Part shown: one piece after another, positions 1 through 8,479 of the stretch | Layout: every line of letters begins with the position of its first letter | Numbering within the stretch: the first letter of the stretch is position 1 | Origin: Gautieria morchelliformis | Lineage: Eukaryota > Basidiomycota > Agaricomycetes > Gomphales > Gomphaceae | Assembly: GCA_015179125.1 (NCBI GenBank) | Contig: WHVA01000101.1 | Span: 62,001 to 126,000 of the forward strand | Direction: 5' to 3' | Length of the DNA stretch: 64,000 nt | Program-made: the position numbers and the translations under genes | The notes under the pieces: generated by a model | The model's input: only the letters and a program-made list of their open reading frames with translations | What the model was told of the DNA's origin: nothing | Database searches by the model: none

Positions 1-180
1 GCCTACCTCGGGTTCGTCGTCGCATCTTGAGGTTTGTAGACATCGATGGCTATGCAAGCTCATAATCAGGCCTTCATTATCATCAACGTAACCTTCGGCG
101 AAAGGCTCACACTCGAAGTCGCCAGAGTCGGATACGACGACGGTGCCGGACTGTTTGAGGTGGTCGAGGGAGGTAGTCAT
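1..180 (-). CDS. TAL1: Transaldolase, 5' end only (gene runs off the left edge)
   Basis: Transaldolase moves a dihydroxyacetone unit between sugar phosphates in the cytosolic non-oxidative pentose phosphate pathway. Only the first two exons are in the window. The ATG is at 180-178 on the minus strand. Exon 1 (180-111) begins MTTSLDHLKQSGTVVVSDSG, the typical fungal transaldolase start. A 61-nt intron (110-50, GTGAGC...CATAG) follows. Exon 2 (49-7) gives IDVYKPQDATTNP, which matches the conserved segment after the first helix. A second donor (GTAGGC) lies at 6-1. The catalytic lysine lies outside the window. The reading frame is uninterrupted, so this is probably a functional gene whose promoter faces the repeat island. 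An overlapping plus-strand frame at 46-510 is a shadow. Confidence 0.9.
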   Translation of the reverse strand, partial: MTTSLDHLKQSGTVVVSDSGDFECEPFAEGYVDDNEGLIMSLHSHRCLQTSRCDDEPEVG

Positions 181-540
181 GATGGTTGTGACATGGAGAC
201 GAACTGGTACATAATTATTGACGTGGTGTTTTCCCGCGCTGCCCCTGGAGATACGTGGCGGCTTCCGGATCACCTTAATAATCCACTGGCTGCGATGGCG
301 TTCCTGCAAGTCATAGCCAGGAATGGCAATTTGAGTGAGTGGTTCAAACCACAACCAAGTCGGGTATATTCTTACCTGTGGGGTGAGTTGGACCTCCGAG
401 GACTGTGTAGGTGTGTCCCAGGCACTCCTGCGTGCCGCCTGAGGTCACTCTTCGCTGTAACGTTCGAGTCGGTGCCTCAGAAGCTGTGCGCTGTCAGAGG
501 AGGATCATGACTTACCGGTTTCACCGCCTCTCTGCCCATT
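181..540. other. Intergenic: promoter side of transaldolase
   Basis: This stretch lies between the transaldolase ATG and the first GC-rich repeat block. It should hold the promoter and 5' leader of the minus-strand gene. No coding segment or repeat was recognised in it. Confidence 0.5.
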
Positions 541-602
541 TCCGGGCTGAGCCCGAGCCGAGCCCTTAAAAGCCCGAGCCGGGCCGAGCCAGGCCTCCAA
601 CT
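541..602. repeat. GCCCGAGCC-type GC-rich short repeats, probable hAT subterminal remnant
   Basis: GCCCGAGCC/GAGCCGAGCCC units recur several times in 60 bp. The same kind of motif fills 8345-8475, directly after the hAT transposase tail, and both blocks share a GCCCATTTCC(C)GGG string. That suggests the two come from the same transposon family. No terminal inverted repeat or 8-bp target duplication could be matched, so this looks like a fragment of an end and not an intact end. Confidence 0.5.
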
Positions 603-671
603 CGGCTTTGTTTTTAGAACCCGGGCTTTGGGCGCCAAGGTGGATCGTCGTGTGCAAAGCCCAAAAGCGTT

Positions 672-830
672 AGGTTCGGCGCAAGCCTTGAAGCTCCGAC
701 TTCATCTCCAGAGGAGAGGCTTGTACCAAGATGCCGCGCTAGGGGGACCGTCTCCTCACGGTGCTGCGTCGGCCACAACACCTCTCGCGTCAAGGTTTCT
801 TTAGATTATCGTAACAGAGATGTATTCTGA
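672..830 (+). repeat. Mirrored repeat A, left copy
   Basis: This segment begins GGTTCGGCGCAAGCC and contains GGCTTGTACCAAGATGCCGC and GGGGGACCGTCTCC. It is a diverged inverted copy of 12304-12467. One frame of both copies reads RGLYQDA(A/T)LGGPSP, so the unit may derive from the end of a coding exon of an unidentified gene. The match starts abruptly just after an AG on both sides. Confidence 0.7.
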
Positions 831-1389
831 CAACTTGTCCTGTGTGAGTAGCTAAGAATCAATTTAATTATGTCGTGATGTATGTGCCTTCTGGGACGAG
901 TGACAAATGGCTTGTGAGGCACGTAGTTGAACCAGTGACTCAAGAATAATTTTAAAAAAATTATCACAATTACCTGTAGTATGTTTTAAAGTGATCCCAT
1001 AAATTACTTTGCTGCTCGGTGACCGGTGGGCGCAGCACCGGGCACTTTTCCAGACGACGGTGTCGACAGTTCGTTACGTCACGTGACTTTAAGCACGCTC
1101 GCGTTTTAAATGGACATCGACGTATGCTGGGGAGATATCCTGCTGTTATCATGCAAAGATGTTCTAGAGGACAGGCTTGGGATCATATTCTCTCTCATCA
1201 GTCATCTGGGAGTCTCATATTCTGAGCTATTATTGTTTCCCTTCTCTCCTTCTTGCCCAAAGGTTTGAAACTGTGCCTGTCAATGACTCAATTTATTCGT
1301 ACCACTACTATCATAGCGATCGAGCTGTCCCATTTGCTGCTAAAATTATTTAGGATATCTGGCCTACATTCCCAACTATAGATGTCCTT
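831..1389. other. Unassigned AT-rich spacer in the repeat island
   Basis: No coding segment or repeat could be assigned. It contains one perfect TCACGTGA palindrome at 1079-1086. The corresponding interval on the mirrored right side (12171-12303) is much shorter and shows no visible similarity. Confidence 0.4.
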
Positions 1390-1702
1390 ACACCTGTTTG
1401 CAGTACGTAAGGCGCGCGTCAAATTTGACTCCATTTTAGCGCGCAAAACTCGAACAAGGATTTCTCACTAGCTTCTGCTCGGATTGCCTTGAGATTTTGT
1501 ACATGAACATATGTTGATCATAGCTAGGGCACAGATGTATGAAATCCAAGTAAGACAAACTTTTGAGTTTTTGCATTTTTGGCCACTAGGCTGGGTGGTC
1601 AAACACCCTTTTGTGAGTATCCAAAGGTTTGCATCACTGTAATAAATAACTACATATTCTTCATAGGTACCAGTCTAGATAGAATAATGGCTAGTTGTTG
1701 AC
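1390..1702 (+). mobile_element. Solo end fragment of a Tc1/mariner element (mirrored repeat B, left copy)
   Basis: About 300 bp starting TACACCTGTTTGCAGTACGT are a close inverted copy of 11863-12170, the untranslated 5' flank of the Tc1/mariner transposase gene. The match stops around 1702, before the transposase coding sequence would begin, so this copy kept only one end of the element. Small indels and substitutions separate the copies. Confidence 0.75.
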
Positions 1703-1949
1703 CCGCTACCGCCACGTCCATAAGCCCCAAGAAAAGACTGTTCGACCTACTACCAAGGATCGCAGACGCACATCCGCCGCCTCATGCTCGAATGTGCCTC
1801 TCCTGCATGATAAATACCGGGTTTAAGGTGACTCCACACCAGTAAGTAGTAATGCGCTCCGCGCTACCAGATGTCACATATATAATACTCCTTACTCTAG
1901 GCAGTACTCGTACTCGTACTACGACCGTTCAGATCTCAACACCATTAAC

Positions 1950-2476
1950 AAGGTCACTTGACACGTACTGAGAATGCTCATAACATCCTTTCCGCCTTCC
2001 TTGCCGCTGGAATATAACTCTGTTTGCGTCTGCACGATACCTTTGGCTACGCGGTGTGCAACCTTTGTATACTTCCGTAATCTCCTGAGCTGCTTGGTCG
2101 GTAGCACTCGCATGGCCGACACCACCCATAGAGGTATATAACCCCAGAGAGCTTCAAATGTGATCGCCAAGTGGGAGCGCTTGAAGAACGAGTCGGCACT
2201 AAACCACAGAAATTAATGGAAAAATCTCCAAGGATAGGCTCTGTTTACAAGAGATTTTTGTAGACGACCGAGAGCTCGACTGCCTTTTCATCTATGGCTC
2301 CAAAATCGTGATCAAAAGCGGCTGTAATGAATCAGCAAAACTCAGTACCGTTGGACCGGAAAGGAATAACCTCATCCGATGGCGTCTAAAGTAGTGCGAG
2401 CTAACCACGACGGGAGATCGATCACTGTTGATAGGCCGCCGTTCTGTTCCACAGCGTCCTTCCATTTGGCTACAGT
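1950..2476 (-). pseudogene. Cytochrome P450 internal fragment 1
   Basis: Read on the minus strand, the segment gives KWKDAVEQNGG, then IDLPSWLARTTLDAIG, then (after an apparent intron) AAFDHDFGAIDEKAVELSVVY, then GYIPLWVVSAMRVLPTKQ and KVAHRVAKGI. This is the order of the region after helix C and before helix I in fungal P450 monooxygenases. A stop replaces the usual glutamate after DAIG. The I-helix, ExxR and haem-binding cysteine regions are absent. The fragment is joined head-on to the PRP8 fragment upstream, in the same orientation, so neither can make its normal product. It differs clearly from the second P450 relic at 8480-10141. Confidence 0.8.
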
Positions 2477-2479
2477 CTA

Positions 2480-3103
2480 GAGACGCACGTTGAGTACAGA
2501 TTGCCATTGATGCATGCTGGGTTGTCGATCAAAGGCTTGGGGTCGTAAAACCATTCAAAAATGGGAGCATCCTCCTGTTCATCCAGGTCGAGTTGGATTG
2601 CCTCGAGAGGCTCTACGTCCAAAATATTATCACCATAATCGAGAGGAGGCTCTTCGTGGTCGAACGGCGGAAATCGCATGGACTTGAAATGCCTACGGTC
2701 ACGTTTTTCACAGCACATAGCAAGCCACATCGAGGCCCACTGGGCATGATAAGCCGGTTCGATGACACGAGGGGTCTCATTGACGAACGTGATGGCACCT
2801 GTAATATGATAGAGCACAGGTGACTCGCGAACTTGTTCCCAAGGGTAAGGTATGTTCTCAAGAAGCTTCAGGACAGCATGAGGAACATATTTGAGGGTGC
2901 AGGGTGCCGAGATGGACATGCTTGTCATTGCAGAACTTGCGGTTGCTCATGTCGCCGTGGCCCTTTATAATCTTCCTGACATGCTCCGGGGGTAAATCCT
3001 GCACTAAAGTAAGTACCTATATATACAAGAAATGGGTCAGTATACTGACCTGCTTTCCCACGTCAATGTAGCCTGCTTTCCGCTTTTCACCATAACGCAG
3101 ACA
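2480..3103 (-). pseudogene. Spliceosomal PRP8 N-terminal fragment (captured gene piece)
   Basis: PRP8 is the central U5 snRNP scaffold of the spliceosome. Minus-strand frames give RYGEKRKAGYIDVGKQ, a GT-AG intron, [20 protein letters not shown], then [50 protein letters not shown] and [20 protein letters not shown], an unmistakable run from the N-terminal part of PRP8. A few extra bases before LKYVPHAVL shift the frame. Similarity ends near 2500 at PKPLIDNP, where P450 sequence begins. The retained intron shows that DNA, not processed mRNA, was copied. The rest of PRP8 (more than 2000 residues) is absent. Confidence 0.88.
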
Positions 3104-3134
3104 TTTGTGAACGAGTGCTTCACATCAGGAAAAA

Positions 3135-3300
3135 CGGGGGGTGTTATGGAATGGTACGTACCCTACGTAGCACCTGTAGGCCTGTAGGTCCCCCCCCTAT
3201 TACAACGTGCTCCGTAGTGCGGGCCCGATTCTGTAGTGTGCCGTAGAACCACATAGCCGCACGCGGTGACTACAGCACACTACACCAGTCATACATAATG
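3135..3300. repeat. GTAG-rich block L, candidate transposon end
   Basis: The block contains GGGGTGTT, then CTGTAGGCCTGTAGGTCC, a C-run, CCGTAGTGCGGGC and several GTAGTGTGC/GCCGTAG words. The same words occur in the same order and orientation at 7365-7510. Short-word repeats like these are common at the ends of basidiomycete cut-and-paste elements. No protein similarity was seen. Confidence 0.45.
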
Positions 3301-3428
3301 CCGTCCTGTGTCTACGGTGGGCGACGTGGGTGAGATGTAATGCGCGTTCAGGGTTCGGGAGGCATTAGGGCATAACATCAATTAGTAGTCAGATATTCAG
3401 TCTATATACACGGGGTTTAAGTTGTTAT

Positions 3429-5755
3429 TTATTCTTCGTCGGAAGCGTCGCGGATGGCCGCAGCCGCTCGTGCGAGCTTTGCATTGTCGAAACGCGTCTT
3501 CGCGCGTTCCGGAACATCGTGGAACCCTGCCCTGGAACTGTGAGGCGTTCGTGTCAGTGAGATTTCGAATGTAAGGATATAAGAGTATAAGAGTGTAACG
3601 CACCGCCCAAAACTGTACAGACGTTGTTGGTGACGGGCCAGAGCTTGGGCGGTTCGTGTGCTGAAGTGGCGCCATTGCTCCAAGCCATCGAGATGACGCT
3701 TGTACACGTCATGGTAGTCTACCTCGCTGAATTGGGATCCACTGACAAGAAACCCGGATGCCCACTGTTTGATCGCGTACTCCACCTATAGATTTCGTGA
3801 ATTGCAAGGGCTTAGACAGAGTGGCAGTGACCTACCGCAGTGAAGACAAGCGCAATCACAGGGTCCGGGATGGGGTTGAACGCGCTGCCAAATACTATGC
3901 CGTCGGATTTTTTTTTTTTGCTGAACCATTGGGCATTGATAACATCCTGAAGGATGGGATGCTCATAGATGCCCATGCTTGTGACTACGTCCTGTGGGCG
4001 CATTGATAGGTAGCAGTAGGATAGAGCGTGGTTACGCACCTCGAAGATGTACCCGTCGTCTTCTAAGAGCTTCCCAGCAAGTTCTTTGTTGGCTTGAATC
4101 ACATAGTCTTTATTGGTGGTTTTAAACCCATAATGACTCGCCACTTGTTCCACTACCTTGTCTTTGACACGCCCTCGGATCGTTGAAACGTGCTCCACAA
4201 TCTGTAGTGTTTGGCTACATTAGTGTCAGAGTTACCACGGGTCTGGTGCTCACCAGATGTGTGTGGGCGGCGCTCATCTCGTATTTGACAGCTTTGTGCT
4301 CACATGCGTTGTCCCAGCATGCCGTGGCCCAGGTCTCAACGTCGACATCTTCCTCTGGGAACGCATACTCCGTACACACTCGAACCTGGAATTCGGCCTG
4401 CGCCAGTTTCAAGACACCTTGCTCCAAACCCTCGTAATCCGATGCCCTAGGGCGGGCTCGTCCTTTACGGTCACATTGACGCTTGGGTTGGCGTTCGGCA
4501 GGTGTGTCTTCTTCCACAGGATCATCCGCTTGGTTCCCTGGTGTCTCTGACTCTGGGTCGGAGTTGGGGGACATCGTTCGAGGTCGTTTGAGACCTCGAG
4601 CGGGGGCAGTATCCTGCGCAAGTCCAGGTTAGTCCAGTGACCATCTTATCAACCAATTAGTTACTTCTTCACTGCTGCTGTCCTCTAGGGAGACCAGGGA
4701 TTTTCGGTGAGTAATGGCTGTCGTCTCTTGAAAGGCACCCAGCGTGTCAGGGACAACTTGGCGCTGACTGGACGAGATTGACGAGCTGGCCACAATAGAG
4801 TGCTGGGATTTTCGGTGAGTGATGGCTGTCGCCTCTCGAAAGCCACTCGGCGGGTCAGGGACAACCTTGCGCTGACCGGACGAGATTGACGAGCCAGCCG
4901 CAATAGAGTGCTGGCTCACATGTGGAAGAGTGGGGTGCACAATGCCCGTTTTCTCTCTCGAGCTTCCCCGTGGGCCAGGGGATGATCGTGTCGCTGTCCC
5001 CGCAGCGACAGTGACACGATCACACTGACTGGAGGGGATTGGTGAGCTGGCCGCAATTGTGTGCTGGCTCCCATGGCGTTGAGTCGGGCGTGCTCTTTCA
5101 AAGTCGCGAGGGGCAGTGAACTGCAAGGGAGATGAAAGATCCACTCAGTGGAATCATAAGACGGGGCATACTTCGCTCTCCAGGGCTGCTTCACGTGCGG
5201 ACATGGGCCCTATGACGAGGCATTTTCATCATACCACGCACAATACAGCTGAGTGACAACATACCATTTTCCTCCATCTCCTCCTCATTGTCCTCTTCTC
5301 CAGTGGGATATTCGTCATTGTCCCCATCATCGTTTGTCTCGTGGTCTTGGCGGTCACAGCGAGGGCGAATGACATCTGGGAGCGGGGCCCGATGGGACTG
5401 GTTAGGACTGATAGCGTCGTCGGCAGAGTGTTTTTGGGATCTGGGCTCTTTTTTGTTGTGTGCCGCTTGGGCCGCTTTCTTGCGTTGGCTGCGTTCCCTC
5501 CGTTCTTTTTCCTCAGCCAGTTGTTGTCCTGCAAGGGAAATGTACATAGTGAGCATTTTGAGCAAAGGGAAACATACGGTATTCGCGTCCTTTCTCTGTC
5601 AGTCCATCTTTGGCTTGCATGTGTTCACGGCTGCGAGAAGCCGGCCCAGCGAGTTTAGGTTGGGTCTTCAGTTTGGCAATCACATTGTTAGTAGATATCT
5701 TGTGTTTCTGTTGTTGTATGAGATCAATTTCCTTGAGTGGACGTCGAGCTGGCAT
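3429..5755 (-). CDS. DUF6532-like protein, multi-exon, function unknown
   Basis: Open exons can be followed on the minus strand from an ATG at 5755 (MPARRPLKEIDL) to a stop at 3429, joined by GT-AG introns of about 45-75 nt. Residues 1-200 are basic and then acidic (GEEDNEEEMEENG). A middle part holds two near-identical Ser/Gln units (SQHSI.ASSSISS followed by AITHRKS). The C-terminal third contains VETWATACWDNACEHKAVKYE, GRVKDKVV.QVASHYGF and a VFGSAFNPIPDPVIALVFTA segment, which resembles the fungal DUF6532 family. No catalytic motif is recognised. It starts about 80 bp from the divergent zinc-finger relic at 5835. DUF6532 proteins are numerous in agaricomycetes and often sit near transposons. 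The family call is from memory of the motif and the last exon junction is unresolved. Confidence 0.6.
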
Positions 5756-5834
5756 TGGTATGAGTGTGGTGGTTCGAGACAAAGAAACAACAAACTGGGG
5801 AGGCCGAAACCGGTCACATGTCTGGTGAACGGGG

Positions 5835-6641
5835 ATGCAAGCCCGGCTCCAATTTCAATGCGAAAACTTGCGAGTGTTGGCCATGCATGCGCGCCATGTG
5901 TTCCAATGTGGGGTGTGTCGCAGGGCCTTTTATTCTCGGAAGGCCCAGCGGCTTCATGTGGTCTATTCCCGTGAATGCCGGAAAGCCCTGGATAAGAAAA
6001 AGAACCGTTTGGGGATGGTACAGATGCGAACTGACCTTACCGCACCTCATGATGGCCTCTCCGATGATCCACCCATGGATTGGGAGGCAGATCTAGATGC
6101 GGGTGGGCAGGCCGCCTTGCAAGAAGAGGCACATCCGAATCCTGGACGGAAGAAGTTGGAGCCAGACCATTTTGATTGCGTTCTTGTCCATGAAGACGGT
6201 GTGGCAGAGGATGTTGGAATCAAAGGTGTGTCTCGGACCCAGGGAATGTGATCATGGTCTCACACTCACGTCTGTTTAGGGTATCGTGCAGCGCGTGTCC
6301 GCGTTCTGTTCCGCCTACCTTCCTGGTTTGGGTGTACTGATACTCTTGCTTACATTGAATGGTTCACACCTTTCAAACCGCCAGTTGTCCCATTGCGTAT
6401 GTCGCGAGTGTCATACGCCATGCGCCAAGGTCGCCGTCAAGCCGCTGTTATTCCGATCTCATCCATTCGGCGCAGTTGTGCTCTGACTCCCATCTTTGGC
6501 AAGCCACACCAACAAGACAGAGGTTGGACTGCACGAACAGTGCTTGAAAAATGCAGCCACTTCTTCTTAAATTCGCACCAGAGTATATACATGTTTCAAC
6601 TTTGCGATGGAGACTTTGTATTAGTTGACAATGTATCATAA
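5835..6641 (+). pseudogene. Internally deleted Plavaka/CACTA-like transposase: zinc finger plus C-terminal domain
   Basis: Two exons read through: 5835 to about 6224, a 54-nt GT-AG intron, then about 6279-6641. The first part has a C2H2-like finger (FQCGVCRRAF, followed by a His and a Cys) as at the N terminus of basidiomycete Plavaka-type transposases. The second part (RVRVLFRLP, DTLAYIEWFTPF, VIPISSIRRSC, LTPIFGKP, FFLN) resembles the C-terminal domain of the same proteins. The large DDE catalytic part between them is missing. The product of about 245 aa has no stop, so it may be a non-autonomous deletion derivative or a co-opted DNA-binding protein. It is divergent from the DUF6532-like gene. 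Confidence 0.5.
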
Positions 6642-6782
6642 AATCACAATAAACGCACCTCTCTAGTAGCCCACGCTCCCATTACTTGAACTATCCCACA
6701 TGTCTCTCACTGAGGTTTGCAGCCTCACTCGAGCAGAATGCTGGTCAGTCGCCGAGCATTCGTCCCGTCTCCTCATCCATAT

Positions 6783-6837
6783 ATTTCCTCCTCGCTTGAC
6801 ACCCACTTCCGAGCAAGTGGGTGAGCGAGGAGGAAAT
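6783..6837. repeat. Long perfect hairpin
   Basis: ATTTCCTCCTCGCT at 6783-6796 pairs perfectly with AGCGAGGAGGAAAT at 6824-6837. Inside it, CACCCACTT at 6800-6808 pairs with AAGTGGGTG at 6815-6823. The result is a 23-bp stem with one 3-nt bulge and a 6-nt loop. It has no T-tract like a bacterial terminator. It may be a MITE remnant, or a cruciform within the transposon island. Confidence 0.8.
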
Positions 6838-7033
6838 TCCCAGCTCGTTGAGCTCTGTGGATACGTTTGAAAGATCGAACGTGGAACGCAGCCCATCTGA
6901 ATGGGTTCCACAAGCTTCAAACAGGAAGAACTCGGGGAAGTATCGTGGCGAATCGAAGAGGAGAGGAGTATGACAGCTTCCGGACTGAAGAAAGGGAGTC
7001 CTGCGGCCCCGCGCGATGTTGCAAGGCCAGAAA

Positions 7034-7262
7034 CCGTTCGAGAGAAGAGGCTACCTTCACGATAAGGCGTTTTCCGTCAGTTACTAGTTGAGTACAGAGT
7101 AAAAAGACAATGAACGCGAACCACATGCACCCGGGCCGCTGCCATAAGAGCATGACACTCGTATCTGATACGCAACAATCAGGTGGCCGTTCGAGAGAAG
7201 AGGCTACCTTGATGATAAGGCGTTTTCCGTCAGTTACTAGTTGAGTCCAGAGTAAAAAGAAC
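7034..7262 (+). repeat. Direct repeat pair, about 75 bp, 153-bp offset
   Basis: CCGTTCGAGAGAAGAGGCTA and the following bases to GAGTAAAAAGA occur at 7034-7107 and again at 7187-7262, with only a few differences (CTTCACGATAAGG versus CTTGATGATAAGG; GAGTACAG versus GAGTCCAG). The spacer contains unrelated sequence. The cause could be slippage or a nested target duplication. Confidence 0.85.
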
Positions 7263-7364
7263 ATAGTACTTATCGCCAGATGTCTACGTGGTATCGACCT
7301 ACACTCCAAGTCCTTGACCTTATCCAAGTAACTTGCACCTGACATACCTTGCCAATATTGGTTA

Positions 7365-7510
7365 GCAGGGGTGTTGCCGCCGTCGTATGGGAGTTATAGA
7401 AAGGTAGGAAGCTGTAGGTCTACCTAGTGCGGGCAGCAGCGCCACATAACGATCTGTGGCGCTACGTGGAACCCAGAGTCAGCTACGTAGGTGATGTAGA
7501 CTACTAGTAG
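7365..7510. repeat. GTAG-rich block R, direct counterpart of block L
   Basis: GGGGTGTT, CTGTAGGTC, TAGTGCGGGC and GGCGCTACGTGGAACC follow each other in the same order and orientation as the equivalent words in 3135-3300. Palindromic GGCGCTACG/CAGCGCCAC words are also present. It is interpreted as the same terminus of a second, related element. Confidence 0.4.
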
Positions 7511-7762
7511 CACCCGTGGCGCTGCGTAAATATGGCCGAATTACAAGCCGGAATCGGCCGTTCCTGATGCAGGCGGAATTTTCGAGCTGGACTGCATTCC
7601 AAGACTATAGCTTGGAGGCGGCATGCCAGGTGGCGGTTGAGGCAAGCCTGGAAAGCCAGGCGGAGGAGGGGGTAGACTAGACATGCTGATGGAAAAGAAA
7701 TCCTCGTCGGACATTCAAGTGCAGGCACGTGACCATCACTGTCACTGAGCGACGATGGGGAC

Positions 7763-8276
7763 TTGGATGAGGATACTCATCCATCCACTGCTGAAATAGA
7801 TCCCAAAAACATATGGCTTAAGGAATATAATTTGTATCTCGATGCGCGAGATGAACTCGCACCTGGACAGTCAATTGTCCAGTGGTGGGGGGTAAAAGTT
7901 GTCACCATTCTAATTTATATCAAGGTAACTGTTATGCATCTTTTAGCTCAATTCTCAACGGCTCCCGGTATGGGCACTATTAGCTGCAGATCATCTTCCC
8001 ATTATGGCGTCCTCTGTATCAAGCGAACGCGCCTTTTTATCTGCAGGCATTACCATCAGCAAGCGCCGAAGTCGCCTTAAGGGCGATATCGTTGAAGCAC
8101 TTCAATGCCTCAAGTGCATGTTGCGACATGAAGTAATTCTACGCGAACCCGGGCCATGCACCAGAACCGAGACGGCCTTGGATGATGACGCGGTAGTTTC
8201 TTATGGAAGCAATGAAGGGGACACTACCTGGGATACAAGTGCACTTGCCGACATTGAGAAGAGTGATGATGAATAA
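7763..8276 (+). pseudogene. hAT transposase C-terminal fragment (dimerisation domain)
   Basis: The frames give LAPGQSIVQWWG, a short interruption, then WALLAADHLPIMASSVSSER, AFLSAGITISKRRSRLKGD and IVEALQCLKCMLRHE before an acidic tail and stop at 8276. This is the hAT C-terminal dimerisation domain (the W-W, SSERAFS and LKGDIVEAL pattern). The reading frame shifts within the 7870-7980 interval. The BED finger and the DDE region were not found upstream, so the transposase is heavily truncated. Confidence 0.82.
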
Positions 8277-8344
8277 GACAATATTTTATATTGATGCTAC
8301 GGCTTAATCATATCATTTTTTTTTCGTATCTGTTTTTCACAGTT

Positions 8345-8475
8345 GAAGCCCGGGCTCGAGCCCGACCCAGCCCGATCCCGGGAAATGGGCTGGGCTCGAG
8401 GTTTCATTGAGCCTGAGCCCGCTCAAGCCGAGCCCAAGCCCGGGCTTTCCGAGCCCAGCCCGGCCCGAGCATCAC
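8345..8475. repeat. hAT right-end subterminal GCCCGAGCCC repeat block
   Basis: Many overlapping GAGCCC/GCCCGGGC words lie between the hAT transposase stop and the first P450 codons, ending GGCCCGAGCATCACTA. This position and composition fit the right end of the hAT element. The boundary with P450 sequence is within a few bases of 8480. Confidence 0.65.
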
Positions 8476-8479
8476 TACG

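Noticed and set aside
46..510. 154-aa plus-strand frame at the left edge
   Set aside because: It overlaps the transaldolase exons and their intron on the other strand, and its codons show no family signature.
6781..7262. CRISPR-like array from the hairpin and direct repeats
   Set aside because: There are only two repeat copies, of 75 bp, in a eukaryotic context and with no cas genes.
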